Assembly: GCA_044226485.1 (NCBI GenBank) | Contig: JBGAGY010000007.1 | Span: forward strand, 1-64,000 | Direction of reading: 5' to 3' | Length of the DNA: 64,000 nucleotides | Source of the DNA: UBA6663 sp044226485 | GTDB taxonomy: Bacteria > Chloroflexota > Anaerolineae > Anaerolineales > UBA6663 | Part shown: positions 8,186 through 16,866 of the stretch, piece by piece | Layout of the letters: each line of letters begins with the position of its first letter | How positions within the stretch are numbered: position 1 is the first letter of the stretch | The notes under the pieces: generated by a model | The model's database searches: none | Seen by the model: the letters and a program-made list of their open reading frames with translations, nothing else | Told to the model about the DNA's origin: nothing | Position numbers and translations under genes: made by a program

Positions 8186-9318
8186 TATTTCACAGAGCCC
8201 ACGAACTCACTGACGGCGATCCCGCCGTTGTCGCTTGACCAAACGGGCTTAAGCTGCAAGCGCGTCTGCCGGATCAGGGCCGGATCGCTCGACAGGATCG
8301 CGGCCGTCCACCCCCCACAACGTTTGCGCAGGAGATCGCCGAGGCGAGCGTAGAGGTTGCGCAGATCGGCGCTGCCGACGCGTTGCCCATAAGGCGGGTT
8401 CGTGACAACCCAGCCTTGAGCGGGCGGCGGAGCCATATCGGACACGCTGTGCAGGCGGAAATCGATCCAGGCCGAGACGCCCGCGCGCTCGGCGTTGGCG
8501 CGCGCGGCTTCGATCGCGCCGGCGTCGCGATCCGAGGCGACGATAATCGGGTTGTCGGGCGGGGGCGTCGTTCGCGCGCTTTCGACGCCGAGATCCACAC
8601 CGGCGGCGCACGGCCAGCGTTCGAGAGGAAGCCTGCGTCTGCCGTTCGGCGAGCGGCCGGCGGCCTTCAGGGCGGCCTCGATCGCGATCGTGCCGCTGCC
8701 GCAAAACGGATCGAGGAGCGGGGCGGCCGGATCCCATCCCGCGCCAAGCAGCATGGCCGCCGCAAGCGTCTCGCGCAACGGCGCCTTGGCGGTGGCGAGG
8801 CGGTACCCACGCCGGTGCAGATGCGGACCCGACGAGTCGATGCTGATGGTGCACTCGTCGTCGACGAGCCGCACCACGATCAACTGGGCGTCGCCGCCCT
8901 GATCTTCGTCGAACGCTCCCAAAGTGGGAGCGGCCCCGAAATGTTCGCCCAGAGCCAGGACCACGCGCTCGGCGACGGCGTCGCTGTGATACAGGCGTGA
9001 GCCTCTGCAGGTGACCCGCAGCGCGATCGGCGTCGTCGGCGCGAGGAATCGATCCCAGGGCAGTTTGCTCGCTCGCGCGATGAGTTCTTCGAACGTGCGG
9101 GCATAGAACGGCATGCCCACGCGAGCCAGCACCCGGCTGGCCGTTCGCAGTCCGCGGTTCGCGGCAGCCAGGCCGGCCACATCGGCCGAGAACAACACGC
9201 CACCTGAGACGGGCGCGCCGCGTGTCTGACGCTGCGCTGCGAAGCCTAACCCTTCGAGTTCCACCGCCAGAACGTCCTCGAGCCCCGGTGCGCACGCCGC
9301 GAATGCATTCAAAGCCAT
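8185..9318 (-). CDS. THUMP-domain class I SAM-dependent RNA methyltransferase (RlmL/TrmN-like)
   Basis: A 377-residue protein. The start at 9318 is chosen because homology begins there (FAACAPGLEDVLAVEL). Residues 1-150 form the N-terminal ferredoxin-like/THUMP RNA-binding region. Residues 165-370 are a Rossmann methyltransferase with the SAM loop DPFCGSGTIAIEAA and the catalytic NPPYG motif of N2-guanine RNA methyltransferases. It probably modifies 23S rRNA or tRNA guanine; the exact site cannot be assigned. TACAAT lies exactly 6 nt before the ATG and there is no usable Shine-Dalgarno sequence, so the mRNA is probably leaderless. Confidence 0.9.
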   Translation of the reverse strand: MALNAFAACAPGLEDVLAVELEGLGFAAQRQTRGAPVSGGVLFSADVAGLAAANRGLRTASRVLARVGMPFYARTFEELIARASKLPWDRFLAPTTPIALRVTCRGSRLYHSDAVAERVVLALGEHFGAAPTLGAFDEDQGGDAQLIVVRLVDDECTISIDSSGPHLHRRGYRLATAKAPLRETLAAAMLLGAGWDPAAPLLDPFCGSGTIAIEAALKAAGRSPNGRRRLPLERWPCAAGVDLGVESARTTPPPDNPIIVASDRDAGAIEAARANAERAGVSAWIDFRLHSVSDMAPPPAQGWVVTNPPYGQRVGSADLRNLYARLGDLLRKRCGGWTAAILSSDPALIRQTRLQLKPVWSSDNGGIAVSEFVGSVK

Positions 9319-9324
9319 CCTGAG

Positions 9325-9330
9325 ATTGTA
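9325..9330 (-). promoter_or_regulatory. -10 element, predicted leaderless start of the RNA methyltransferase
   Basis: TACAAT on the minus strand, exactly 6 nt before the ATG at 9318. Confidence 0.55.
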
Positions 9331-9465
9331 GCTGAGAGTGGTCACCCTCTCAGCGACAAAGCGTGCCCGTCGGCCGTGGCCCGCCGCGCGGCCCGTCCAC
9401 CGCCGTCTTTGTCCGTTGTGCAACACGGCGGTGGACGCTGAGTCCTGTGTTCGCTCGCGCCCCTG

Positions 9466-9471
9466 TACAAT
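9466..9471 (+). promoter_or_regulatory. -10 element of the ABC exporter ATPase gene
   Basis: TACAAT, 11 nt before the ATG at 9483, with no Shine-Dalgarno sequence between. It has the same spacing as the TATAAT before the LysM gene. Confidence 0.5.
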
Positions 9472-9482
9472 GGTGGGCCAAC

Positions 9483-10739
9483 ATGCACGCCATTCGATTC
9501 GATCACGTCACCAAACAGTACAGACGGCGCCAGAATCATTCGTTGCGCGAGTGGTTCGTGTCACTCGTGCCGCGCCCGAACTATGAGGCGCAACTGGGCA
9601 ACAGCGCGAAGTTCAAGGCGCTCGACGACGTCTCGTTTGAGATCCAGCCCGGCGAGTCGGTCGGCCTGGTCGGGGCCAACGGCGCGGGCAAGAGCACGGC
9701 GCTCAAGTTGATTGGGCGGCTGACGGGCCCGTCGAGGGGCAAGGTCTCGGTGAATGGACGGGTGGCGGCGCTGCTCGAGCTGGGCGCCGGCTTTCACCCC
9801 GAACTATCGGGGCGCGACAACGTGTACCTGAGCGGCGCCTTGCTCGGTTTGAGCCGACAAGACATGCGCGCCCGTTTCGACTCCATCGTCGATTTCGCCG
9901 AGATGGAGTCTTTCATGGACATGCCTGTGAAGCACTACTCCTCAGGTATGTTCGCGCGTCTGGCGTTTTCGGTCAGCGCCCACATCGACCCCGAGATCCT
10001 GCTGGTCGACGAAGCCCTCGCCGTGGGCGACTTTAATTTCCAGCAGAAGTGCCTGGCCCGCCTCGACGAGCTCAAGAGCCGCGGCGTCACGACGGTGCTT
10101 GTCTCGCACGCGCATGACACGATCCGCGAACACTGCCGCCGGGTGCTGTGGTTCGATCTCGGCCGTCTGATGGCCGACGGAGCCGGCGAGGCCGAGATCT
10201 CGCGCTACGTCGATTGGATGGCGGGGCGCGATCTCGAACAGCGCGCGGCCGACACGGCCGGCCTCATGGACAATCGGCGCTGGGGCAGCGGCGAGGTGCA
10301 GCTCACCGGTGTGCGCGTCACACGCGCGGATGGGCTGACGCCGGCCGCCTTCGAGACCGGCGATGAGGTGTTCATCCACCTCGACTACAGAGTCAACACG
10401 CCTGTGGCTCCGCCCGTCTTTGGGCTCGCCATTCATCGACAGGACGGCGTTCACATCACGGGGCCCAACACGGGGTTCGATCGTTTTGAGGTGCCCGAAC
10501 TCAAGGGCGTCGGCACGATCACGTATCACGTCGACCGGCTGCCGTTGCTCGACGGCGTCTATCAGATCTCGGTCGCCGCGCACCATCGCAACGACGTCCC
10601 GATGTACGACTACCATGACCGGCTGTACAGCTTCCGCGTGCACAACCGTTCCGGCCGCGTCCTCGAGCGCTACGGGTTTGTCAGCCTGATGGGGGAATGG
10701 ACCCTTGCCGACCAGAAAGCTTCGGTGGCAGACGCATGA
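9483..10739 (+). CDS. wzt: Polysaccharide ABC exporter ATPase with C-terminal glycan-recognition domain (Wzt type)
   Basis: A 418-residue protein. Residues 1-245 are the ABC ATPase: Walker A is GANGAGKST, the signature is YSSGMFARLAFS (the SSGM variant typical of O-antigen/teichoic acid exporters), and Walker B is ILLVDEALAVGD. The N-terminus carries the insertion between strands typical of Wzt/TagH. Residues 270-410 form a beta-rich domain like the Wzt carbohydrate-binding domain, which recognises the finished chain end before export. The only matching permease in the window is at 25290-26069, 15 kb away on the other strand. The start at 9483 follows TACAAT by 11 nt. Confidence 0.9.
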   Translation: MHAIRFDHVTKQYRRRQNHSLREWFVSLVPRPNYEAQLGNSAKFKALDDVSFEIQPGESVGLVGANGAGKSTALKLIGRLTGPSRGKVSVNGRVAALLELGAGFHPELSGRDNVYLSGALLGLSRQDMRARFDSIVDFAEMESFMDMPVKHYSSGMFARLAFSVSAHIDPEILLVDEALAVGDFNFQQKCLARLDELKSRGVTTVLVSHAHDTIREHCRRVLWFDLGRLMADGAGEAEISRYVDWMAGRDLEQRAADTAGLMDNRRWGSGEVQLTGVRVTRADGLTPAAFETGDEVFIHLDYRVNTPVAPPVFGLAIHRQDGVHITGPNTGFDRFEVPELKGVGTITYHVDRLPLLDGVYQISVAAHHRNDVPMYDYHDRLYSFRVHNRSGRVLERYGFVSLMGEWTLADQKASVADA

Positions 10740-10790
10740 CGAAAGCGGACGGCCATCCATCCGTCGACCGTCGCCTCACACTCCACACGT

Positions 10791-12707
10791 TTATGGTGCA
10801 AGCGCGAAGATCGTGACCCCGTTCGCGTCATAGACGACGCTGACACCGGGCTGGGCGCGTAACCAGTCGGCGCTCAGGCCCGGTTCGGCGAAGTTGCCGG
10901 CTTTGCCCACGTAGATATACGAGATACCCCGGGCTCGCAACGCGTCGAGACCGACCTCCTGACGTTCGACCGCTTTGACGGTTCGAGTGTCTTCAGCCAC
11001 AGCTTCCCGAAACGCCGCATCGCCGAGCGAGAAGAGCATGGTGCCGGCGGTCGTTCGCCGGCCCGTGAAGTACGGGATCCAGTAACCGGCGTCTGTGCCG
11101 TAGAGGCTCTCGGGGTGGAAGTACAGGCTATTGATGGCGAAGGCGGCGTCGGCCGGCGTGTTGGCCCTGATCCAGTTCATGGCCGGGATGTCTTCGGCGC
11201 GCACGAACTGAAAGCGCCCGAGCACTTCGGTGGCGCGGGCGCGCGCGCTGTTCGCGCCGATGAGCAACAGGGCGATGAGGCCGATGCCTTGCGCGAGGCG
11301 GCGGCGCGGCTCCGGCACAAGGCCGACCAACTCCTGGGCGGCGACGCCCACGAGCACGCCGACGGGCAAATACAGGGCGATCAAGATGGCCGTCATGTTC
11401 GTGAACTGCAGCCACGCGATTCCGAGCAAATAGGCCGAGCCCATCGCCCAGAGCACGCCCACCCAGATCGTGGTGTCGATGGTCGTTGCGTTGCGGCGCC
11501 AGAATCCGATGAGCGTGCAGGCGGCCGTCAGCGCGATCAGCCAGTAGCGCAGCCCGGCTTCGTTGATCCACTCGAGCGTGTACGGGTAGTACGTCGACTG
11601 GAGCATCTCGGCCACCTGTCGACGCTCGGGCGCCTGCAGGCCGACAATGTAATCGGCGTAGGCTTTGAGCGTAGGCCACAGGGCGGGCAGGATGAGCAGC
11701 AGCGCGACGGCGACCACGATGGCCAGGCCGCGCACGAGCCCAGACAGTTCGTGGGCGCGCCACGCGGGCCAGCTCGCGCGCGCGATGACGATCAGGAGCA
11801 ACGGCACCACGTACACGGCCACGCGGAAGTGGATGAGGAACATGCCGGCGAGCTGCAGGGCGACAACCATGGCCAGCCACAGGCCATCCCGGTCGAGGCG
11901 CATGCTTCGCCAGCGGCCAAGGCCCTCTTCGATCAGCCAGACGGCGACAAGCAGAATCGCCTGACTGCCGAGGGGCGTGAAGCGCCCCCAGCTCGTCAGG
12001 AGTGCTGGTTGGAATGACAGCAGGCCCGTGGTGACCAGCCCGACGATCCCGGCGAGCCGGCCGACACGGCGCTCGAGCCAGACGTACACGCCGATCCCGC
12101 ACAGGCCGTTGAGCACCTGCCCGGTCCAGAGCAGCGCGGCGTGAGCGGGCACGTCGGCCAGGGTTGCGGCCGCGGCGGCGAGGGCGTGGAGCCCGAGGTG
12201 ATACAGATCGAGCGACACCGGGAAGTAAGGGTCGAGCGTGTAGGGAAGCTGGCCGCGCTCGGCGGTGAGCAGCGTGATGAGCGCGTGGTGGAGCGAGTCG
12301 GGCGAGGCGGGGTAAGGCCAGTCGGCGATCACCCAGAACCGTGTGCCCAGGGTCACGGCCAGCACGAGCAGGGCCGCCCACTCGAGGCCTTTGAAGGCCA
12401 CGACGGATCGCGCTTCGCGACGCCACCGCCAGGCCGCCACGCCGGCGCCGAGGGCAAGCAGCGCGACCCATATGGGCCGGTCGAGCGCTAGGCCCGGGGC
12501 CAGGGCGCGCAGAGCGTAGTAGAGCACCGGGTAGAACGCGATGCCGATCGCCAGAGCCACGATCCAGCGCGTCAGCGTCGACCAGGCCTTCCACGTCGCC
12601 GTCAGGGAGAGCGCCAGCCAACCCGGCACGATCAGCATGGCCGCCAGCGCCAGACCCAGGCGGGCCGCGCTGAAAGCGTCGAGTTGAAAGGTCCAGGTGG
12701 TGTCCAT
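10791..12707 (-). CDS. Multi-spanning GT-C-like membrane protein
   Basis: A 638-residue protein starting at the ATG at 12707. About twelve hydrophobic segments fill residues 10-520. An ASPDSLHH motif in the first large loop (near residue 148) and a DLYHLGLH block suggest a polyprenyl-phosphate-sugar-dependent GT-C glycosyltransferase or a related uncharacterised membrane family. The last 110 residues are soluble and probably extracytoplasmic (SLYFHPESLYGTDAGYWIPY). It lies among polysaccharide genes and is divergent from a GT2. The function is inferred from fold type and neighbours only. Confidence 0.75.
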   Translation of the reverse strand: MDTTWTFQLDAFSAARLGLALAAMLIVPGWLALSLTATWKAWSTLTRWIVALAIGIAFYPVLYYALRALAPGLALDRPIWVALLALGAGVAAWRWRREARSVVAFKGLEWAALLVLAVTLGTRFWVIADWPYPASPDSLHHALITLLTAERGQLPYTLDPYFPVSLDLYHLGLHALAAAAATLADVPAHAALLWTGQVLNGLCGIGVYVWLERRVGRLAGIVGLVTTGLLSFQPALLTSWGRFTPLGSQAILLVAVWLIEEGLGRWRSMRLDRDGLWLAMVVALQLAGMFLIHFRVAVYVVPLLLIVIARASWPAWRAHELSGLVRGLAIVVAVALLLILPALWPTLKAYADYIVGLQAPERRQVAEMLQSTYYPYTLEWINEAGLRYWLIALTAACTLIGFWRRNATTIDTTIWVGVLWAMGSAYLLGIAWLQFTNMTAILIALYLPVGVLVGVAAQELVGLVPEPRRRLAQGIGLIALLLIGANSARARATEVLGRFQFVRAEDIPAMNWIRANTPADAAFAINSLYFHPESLYGTDAGYWIPYFTGRRTTAGTMLFSLGDAAFREAVAEDTRTVKAVERQEVGLDALRARGISYIYVGKAGNFAEPGLSADWLRAQPGVSVVYDANGVTIFALAP

Positions 12708-12736
12708 GCGGATCGGGGCCCTGAGGGGCGCCGCCC

Positions 12737-12742
12737 AGTGTA
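12737..12742 (-). promoter_or_regulatory. -10 element of the GT-C-like gene
   Basis: TACACT on the minus strand, 29 nt before the ATG at 12707. It flanks the inverted repeat that separates this gene from the divergent GT2. Confidence 0.35.
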
Positions 12743-12747
12743 ACACC

Positions 12748-12774
12748 GAGACATCGGGAATGCCCCGATGTCTC
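12748..12774. promoter_or_regulatory. Inverted repeat in a divergent promoter region, candidate operator
   Basis: GAGACATCGGG (12748-12758) and CCCGATGTCTC (12764-12774) form an 11-bp perfect inverted repeat with a 5-nt gap. A further copy of the right half, CCCGATGTCT, occurs at 12791-12800. The cluster lies between the two divergent -10 elements (12737-12742 and 12805-12810), the place expected for a shared operator. Confidence 0.5.
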
Positions 12775-12804
12775 CGGACTTCGGGACACTCCCGATGTCT
12801 GGAG

Positions 12805-12810
12805 TATCAT
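12805..12810 (+). promoter_or_regulatory. -10-like element, predicted leaderless start of the GT2 gene
   Basis: TATCAT, exactly 6 nt before the GTG at 12817, with no Shine-Dalgarno sequence. Confidence 0.45.
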
Positions 12811-12816
12811 ACGCGC

Positions 12817-14088
12817 GTGACCATGCTCTCCGTCCTGATCGTCACGTACAACAGCGGCCGGGCCATACAGGGCTGTCTGGATGCCCTGGCAGCGTCGCCG
12901 GATCCGGCGCGCGAGATCATCGTCGTCGACAACGCGTCGACCGATGACAGCGTCACGACGGTGCGGGCCTACGGCGACCGAATCCGCCTCGTGGAGAGCC
13001 CGGTGAACCGCGGGTTTGCGGGCGGCGTGAACCTCGCAGCCCGGCAGGCCACCGGCGACGTGTTGGTGCTGCTCAACCCGGACGCCCGGCCAGAAGCCGG
13101 GTGGGGCGATGCGCTCCGCGCGGCTTTCGAAGGCCCGACCGTCGGGGTCGTCGGGAGCAAGGGCCTGTACCCGGACGGGCGCATTCAACACATGGGCGGG
13201 CAAATCGACCCGGCCAACGCCTACGCCGCCCACCTCGGCGACGGCGAGGTCGATCGAGGCCAATACGACGACGTCAGAGACGTCGACTTCGTCTCGGGTT
13301 TCGCGCTTGCGACGCGCCGCGCCTTGTGGGACAGGCTGGGCGGATTGTGCGAGGAGTTCTTCCCGGCGTACTACGAGGAGATCGACTACTGCTTTCGCGC
13401 GCGTCGCCTGGGTCAACGCGTGATCATGGCCCCGGCCGCGCGCGTGCAACATGATCAGGCGCCACAGGGCGGCGCCATCACCTGGAGCCGCGCCTATATC
13501 CAGCGCCAGCGCTGGTTCTTCGCCCTGCGCCACTTCGAGTCGGCCGGGCTAGCGCGGATGCTCGCCAACGAGAAGGCCCAACTGCGGCATTGGTTTGGAG
13601 ACAGGGAGCATGGATTGCCCGTGGTGCGTGCGTACGCCGATCTGCTCGGGCTTTGGCCGCGCGTCTGCGTGATGCGCGTCGACGACCCGTCGCTGGGCGG
13701 TCCCGTCGATGCCGGCCTGCAGAATGCCGTGCAGCTTGGACTGCTGGCGCAATTCCGCGAGCTCTTTTCATTGTTCGACCAGAGCACGCTCGACTCGGCA
13801 CGCTCCATTCTCGAGCAGCTCGGAAATCTCCCGGTGCCGGAGCAATCGCCGTTGCTGAACGGCGGAGGGGTTCACACGCGTCTGGCACGCTGGCTTGTCG
13901 GGCCCTACGTGAATGCCTCGAACGCGTTCTGGTACGACTATCTGCAGAAGCAACACGCCATCCTGCAGGACCTGAACCGGCTCGTCACAGGCCTTACGCC
14001 CACCAACCCCATGCAACAGGTTTGGGACGACCGACGCGGTCCCGATGCCGGTTCTCGGGACGGGGAGAGCAAGACGAAGGACGAATGA
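12817..14088 (+). CDS. Family 2 glycosyltransferase (rhamnosyltransferase-like)
   Basis: A 423-residue protein. The GTG at 12817 is preferred because the GT2 fold starts at once (SVLIVTYNSG) and TATCAT lies 6 nt upstream. Residues 5-260 hold the nucleotide-sugar fold, with VDNASTDDS, the NPDARPE acidic motif (DXD-like) and the YYEEIDYCFRA acceptor-site motif. Residues 300-410 are an extra helical tail that includes a WYDYLQKQHAILQDLN segment. The last residues (GESKTKDE) and the TGA stop are encoded by the left side of a GACGAA-type gene-end hairpin. It should add a deoxysugar or similar residue to the exported polysaccharide. Confidence 0.88.
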   Translation: MTMLSVLIVTYNSGRAIQGCLDALAASPDPAREIIVVDNASTDDSVTTVRAYGDRIRLVESPVNRGFAGGVNLAARQATGDVLVLLNPDARPEAGWGDALRAAFEGPTVGVVGSKGLYPDGRIQHMGGQIDPANAYAAHLGDGEVDRGQYDDVRDVDFVSGFALATRRALWDRLGGLCEEFFPAYYEEIDYCFRARRLGQRVIMAPAARVQHDQAPQGGAITWSRAYIQRQRWFFALRHFESAGLARMLANEKAQLRHWFGDREHGLPVVRAYADLLGLWPRVCVMRVDDPSLGGPVDAGLQNAVQLGLLAQFRELFSLFDQSTLDSARSILEQLGNLPVPEQSPLLNGGGVHTRLARWLVGPYVNASNAFWYDYLQKQHAILQDLNRLVTGLTPTNPMQQVWDDRRGPDAGSRDGESKTKDE

Positions 14089-14123
14089 CGGAGGTTAGCG
14101 GCCATTCAGCCTTCGTCATCCGC
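14081..14123. terminator. GACGAA-type hairpin between convergent glycosyltransferase genes
   Basis: An imperfect 20-nt stem (14081-14100 with 14104-14123) shares the GACGAATGACG sequence with the copy at 39627. The stop codon of the GT2 gene (14086-14088) lies inside the left arm. Confidence 0.5.
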
Positions 14124-14143
14124 AAGGGACTCAGCCGCCGCGA

Positions 14144-15241
14144 TCAGGCTTGATCGAGCGGGACCCCGGCGGCGATCAGCGCGGAGAGAAGCTGGCGGCG
14201 CATCGCCTCGGGCTCGAAGTCGGCAAGTCGCTGGCGCTGTTTGGCGACGATGGCCTCGCGCAGTGCCTGGTTGGTCAGAATCTCATGCGCGACTTCGGCG
14301 ACAAGCGGCGCGTCCTTGCGGTGGAGCAACACGCCGGATCCGGCCAGCGTGGTCGGCACGGCTGTCGAATCGAACGCCAGGATCGGCAGCCCGAAACTCA
14401 TCGCTTCGATGAGCGGCACACAGAAGCCCTCGTGCTCGCTCAGGCTGATGTAGAGATCGGCCAGTTCGTAGAAAACGCCCAACGACTCAGATGGGAACAG
14501 TCCCGGAAAGATCACGGCATCTTCCACGCCGAGTCGGCGGATGAGATCCATGATCTCGCCGTTGTACTTGTCTTCGCGACGGCTGCCCACCAACATCAGC
14601 CGTGAGCGCGGCTCGATGCGCCGGCGATAGAAAGCAAAGGCGCCAACGACGTCCTCGATCCGCTTGTTTGGCGCAATGCGTCCGACGTAAAGCCAGGTCT
14701 TCAGATCGGGCGCCTCGAACCGCGCGCGCATCTCGACGCTTGTCTGGGTCGAGAGCCCCTGGTGCAGCCCATCGAACTTCATGATGTAGGGCGCCACGGC
14801 TTGCACGTCAAAACCCAGCGAGCGCAGTTCTTCCTTGTTGTATTCCGACGCCGCGATCGCCGAGCCGCGGCCGACGAACTGCTTGAGACCGGCCCGGGCC
14901 TGCGAACAGCACGTCGCCGTGAGCGGTTCATATCCATAATAGAAGCGCGCCGGCGTGACGTTGTGGTAATACGTCACGAGTTGGCCGCGTGTGTCTCGCG
15001 CGACGTGATTGGCATAGCCGCAGATGCAGTAGTGCAGGATCAGCCAGTGTTCTTTTCCGGCAACCTCAAGGTAGTCGGAGGTGGGGCGCGTGACGGCGTT
15101 CAGGCGCGGATCCCAGTTGTCTGCGTAGATCTGGGTTTCACAGCCCGCCTGGATCAGCAGGTCGCGCGTGGCGAGGATCTGATTCCCAACGGCATCCGCA
15201 AACGAGAAATGAGGCACGATCTGGTACACCACAGGCGGCAT
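14144..15241 (-). CDS. Family 4 glycosyltransferase
   Basis: A 365-residue GT-B protein. The N-terminal half (VVYQIVPHFSFADAVGNQI) binds the acceptor. The C-terminal Rossmann half holds YVGRIAPNKRIEDVV and the EHEGFCVPLIEAMSFGLP block, the E-x7-E type nucleotide-sugar site of GT4 retaining enzymes. It is the last gene of a tight minus-strand operon (17315 to 14144), starting 1 nt from the stop of the small coiled-coil gene. The acceptor and sugar are unknown; export polysaccharide synthesis is inferred from context. Confidence 0.9.
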   Translation of the reverse strand: MPPVVYQIVPHFSFADAVGNQILATRDLLIQAGCETQIYADNWDPRLNAVTRPTSDYLEVAGKEHWLILHYCICGYANHVARDTRGQLVTYYHNVTPARFYYGYEPLTATCCSQARAGLKQFVGRGSAIAASEYNKEELRSLGFDVQAVAPYIMKFDGLHQGLSTQTSVEMRARFEAPDLKTWLYVGRIAPNKRIEDVVGAFAFYRRRIEPRSRLMLVGSRREDKYNGEIMDLIRRLGVEDAVIFPGLFPSESLGVFYELADLYISLSEHEGFCVPLIEAMSFGLPILAFDSTAVPTTLAGSGVLLHRKDAPLVAEVAHEILTNQALREAIVAKQRQRLADFEPEAMRRQLLSALIAAGVPLDQA

Positions 15242-15242
15242 A

Positions 15243-15707
15243 TCAATCCTGCCTCTTGGAACGCTTCGACAGTTGATCCTTCAATCGCGCGTTTTCGATC
15301 TCCAGGGCGTCGATACGGCGATCGCGTTGTTCAAGCTCGACGTTCAGACGCTGGTTGAGGGCTTCAAGGGAGTCGACCAGGCCCTTGTTGATCACCGCCT
15401 GGCGACCGGCCAGTTCATTGACGTAGAGCACCGTAAGGGCGTGGAATTGCGCCTTGACGCGGTTCCAAAACGCATTGCCAACCGGAAGCCGTTCATCGCG
15501 TACCGAGACTTGGACCGAGAGGCTATCCAGCGCTTCTCGAGTGCTCGCGACTGACTCCTCGAAAGCTTCCGCTACGGAGTCCGACTTTGGCGGCGGCGCG
15601 CTTCCTTCGGGGGCGCGCTCAAGCATGCGCGAGACAACGAGTGCCTCGACTTCGTCGGCGTCGAACCCCGGCGCACTGGCCGTGAACCACAGTCGATTAG
15701 GCGCCAT
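15243..15707 (-). CDS. Small coiled-coil protein embedded in the glycosyltransferase operon (paralogue B)
   Basis: A 154-residue soluble helical protein. Residues 80-118 hold an FHALTVLYVNELAGRQ segment that matches the companion protein at 16863-17315. Residues 112-150 form a coiled coil (LEALNQRLNVELEQRDRR and onward). No enzyme motif is visible. It overlaps the upstream GT4 by 11 nt and ends 1 nt before the next GT4, so its synthesis is coupled to both. I do not recognise a characterised family. A scaffold or chain-length partner of the glycosyltransferases is only an inference from position and shape. Confidence 0.7.
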   Translation of the reverse strand: MAPNRLWFTASAPGFDADEVEALVVSRMLERAPEGSAPPPKSDSVAEAFEESVASTREALDSLSVQVSVRDERLPVGNAFWNRVKAQFHALTVLYVNELAGRQAVINKGLVDSLEALNQRLNVELEQRDRRIDALEIENARLKDQLSKRSKRQD

Positions 15708-16866
15708 TCAGCCATACTCCCAGAGCCGCGTCCATTCGCTCCATGACGGCGTCCCAGTTGTACTTGTCGCGAACGTATTGTCGTCCCTGCTGGCCCAACG
15801 TGGCGCGCAGATCGGGCTGCGCGATCAGAGAGTCGAGCGCGCGAGCGAACTGGCTGTACGACGAGAAGATAAGGCCGCCCTGACTCTGCAGGGCATGTTC
15901 GGCCGTCACAGGGCAGCCGGCGTTCACCATCACCGGGATGCCCAGCGCCCAGGCCTCCATGATCACGATCGAAAAGCTCTCCTGGAGCGAAGGCTGACAG
16001 AGCGCCACGGATCCGGCGATGGCGTCATACATGTCCTGGCCCTTGCGGAAACCTGTGTAGATGAAGTCAGGGTGTGTCTTCGTCTGGCGGAGCGGTCCAT
16101 CGCCCATGATGACAAGCTTGAGATCGCTGCCGCGTGCCTGCTTGTAGCGCGCGAAGTACTCGGCCAGCGTGTGGTAGTTCTTGGCCTCTTCGAGACGCCC
16201 CGAATAGATCAGGTACGGAGCTGACAGCCCGAACTCATCCCGGAAACGCCGCGGGTCTGCCTCCAGAGCTGGAACGCCGAAGCCGACGACGAATTCGCGC
16301 GGGTTGGCGGCGCCAAGTTTGTGCGCGAGCACCTGCTCTGCCGGCGAGTTGTAGTAGGCGCCGTGCGCCATGGCGAGCATCGACCGGGTCGGGTGAAAGA
16401 AGGCGAAGAGCTCGTTGTGCAGGCAAGGCCAGATGACGGCCCTGTCGTTGACCAGGCTCGAGCCGTAATAAGACGTCGAATACAGATAAGGAATGAAGAA
16501 GGTGAGATCGTAGTCCTGCGCGTGATCGATCAGGTGCTGATACAACCCAGGTGCATGCGGCAGGTTGTGCACCCAGGCATACTGCTCGTCCACGGTCAGG
16601 CTTGGAAGTCGAGACCACAGCTCAAGCTTCTCAGGGGTTCGCCAGTCGCCCTGGACAGGGAATCGCTCGATCGTCACCCCGTTCCAGCTCGAGCGGCCCG
16701 GCGGATCGACGTTCGCCCACGTCGCATAGTTGCGCATGCAGGTGGTCAGCGCCGTGACCTGATGTCCACGTTGCGCCAGGCGTTCGGCCATCTCGCGCGC
16801 CATCGTCTCCGCTCCGCCCAGGATGTCAGGGCCATAACGTGGGACGACGAAGGCCAGGCGGCTCAT
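15697..16866 (-). CDS. Family 4 glycosyltransferase
   Basis: A 389-residue GT-B protein. The N-terminus has the GGAETMAREMAERLAQRGH glycine-rich loop of GT4 enzymes. The C-terminal domain has YSGRLEEAKNYHTLAEY, a MGDGPLR turn and the catalytic-site block PSLQESFSIVIMEAWALG. It overlaps the upstream coiled-coil gene by 4 nt (ATGA) and the downstream one by 11 nt. The operon order is coiled-coil A, GT4, coiled-coil B, GT4. Confidence 0.9.
   Translation of the reverse strand: MSRLAFVVPRYGPDILGGAETMAREMAERLAQRGHQVTALTTCMRNYATWANVDPPGRSSWNGVTIERFPVQGDWRTPEKLELWSRLPSLTVDEQYAWVHNLPHAPGLYQHLIDHAQDYDLTFFIPYLYSTSYYGSSLVNDRAVIWPCLHNELFAFFHPTRSMLAMAHGAYYNSPAEQVLAHKLGAANPREFVVGFGVPALEADPRRFRDEFGLSAPYLIYSGRLEEAKNYHTLAEYFARYKQARGSDLKLVIMGDGPLRQTKTHPDFIYTGFRKGQDMYDAIAGSVALCQPSLQESFSIVIMEAWALGIPVMVNAGCPVTAEHALQSQGGLIFSSYSQFARALDSLIAQPDLRATLGQQGRQYVRDKYNWDAVMERMDAALGVWLNGA

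Noticed and set aside
11128..13533. 801-codon minus-strand frame across the GT-C-like and GT2 genes
   Set aside because: Composition is dominated by Arg, Pro and Ala as in GC-rich shadows; it spans two real divergent genes and their promoters.
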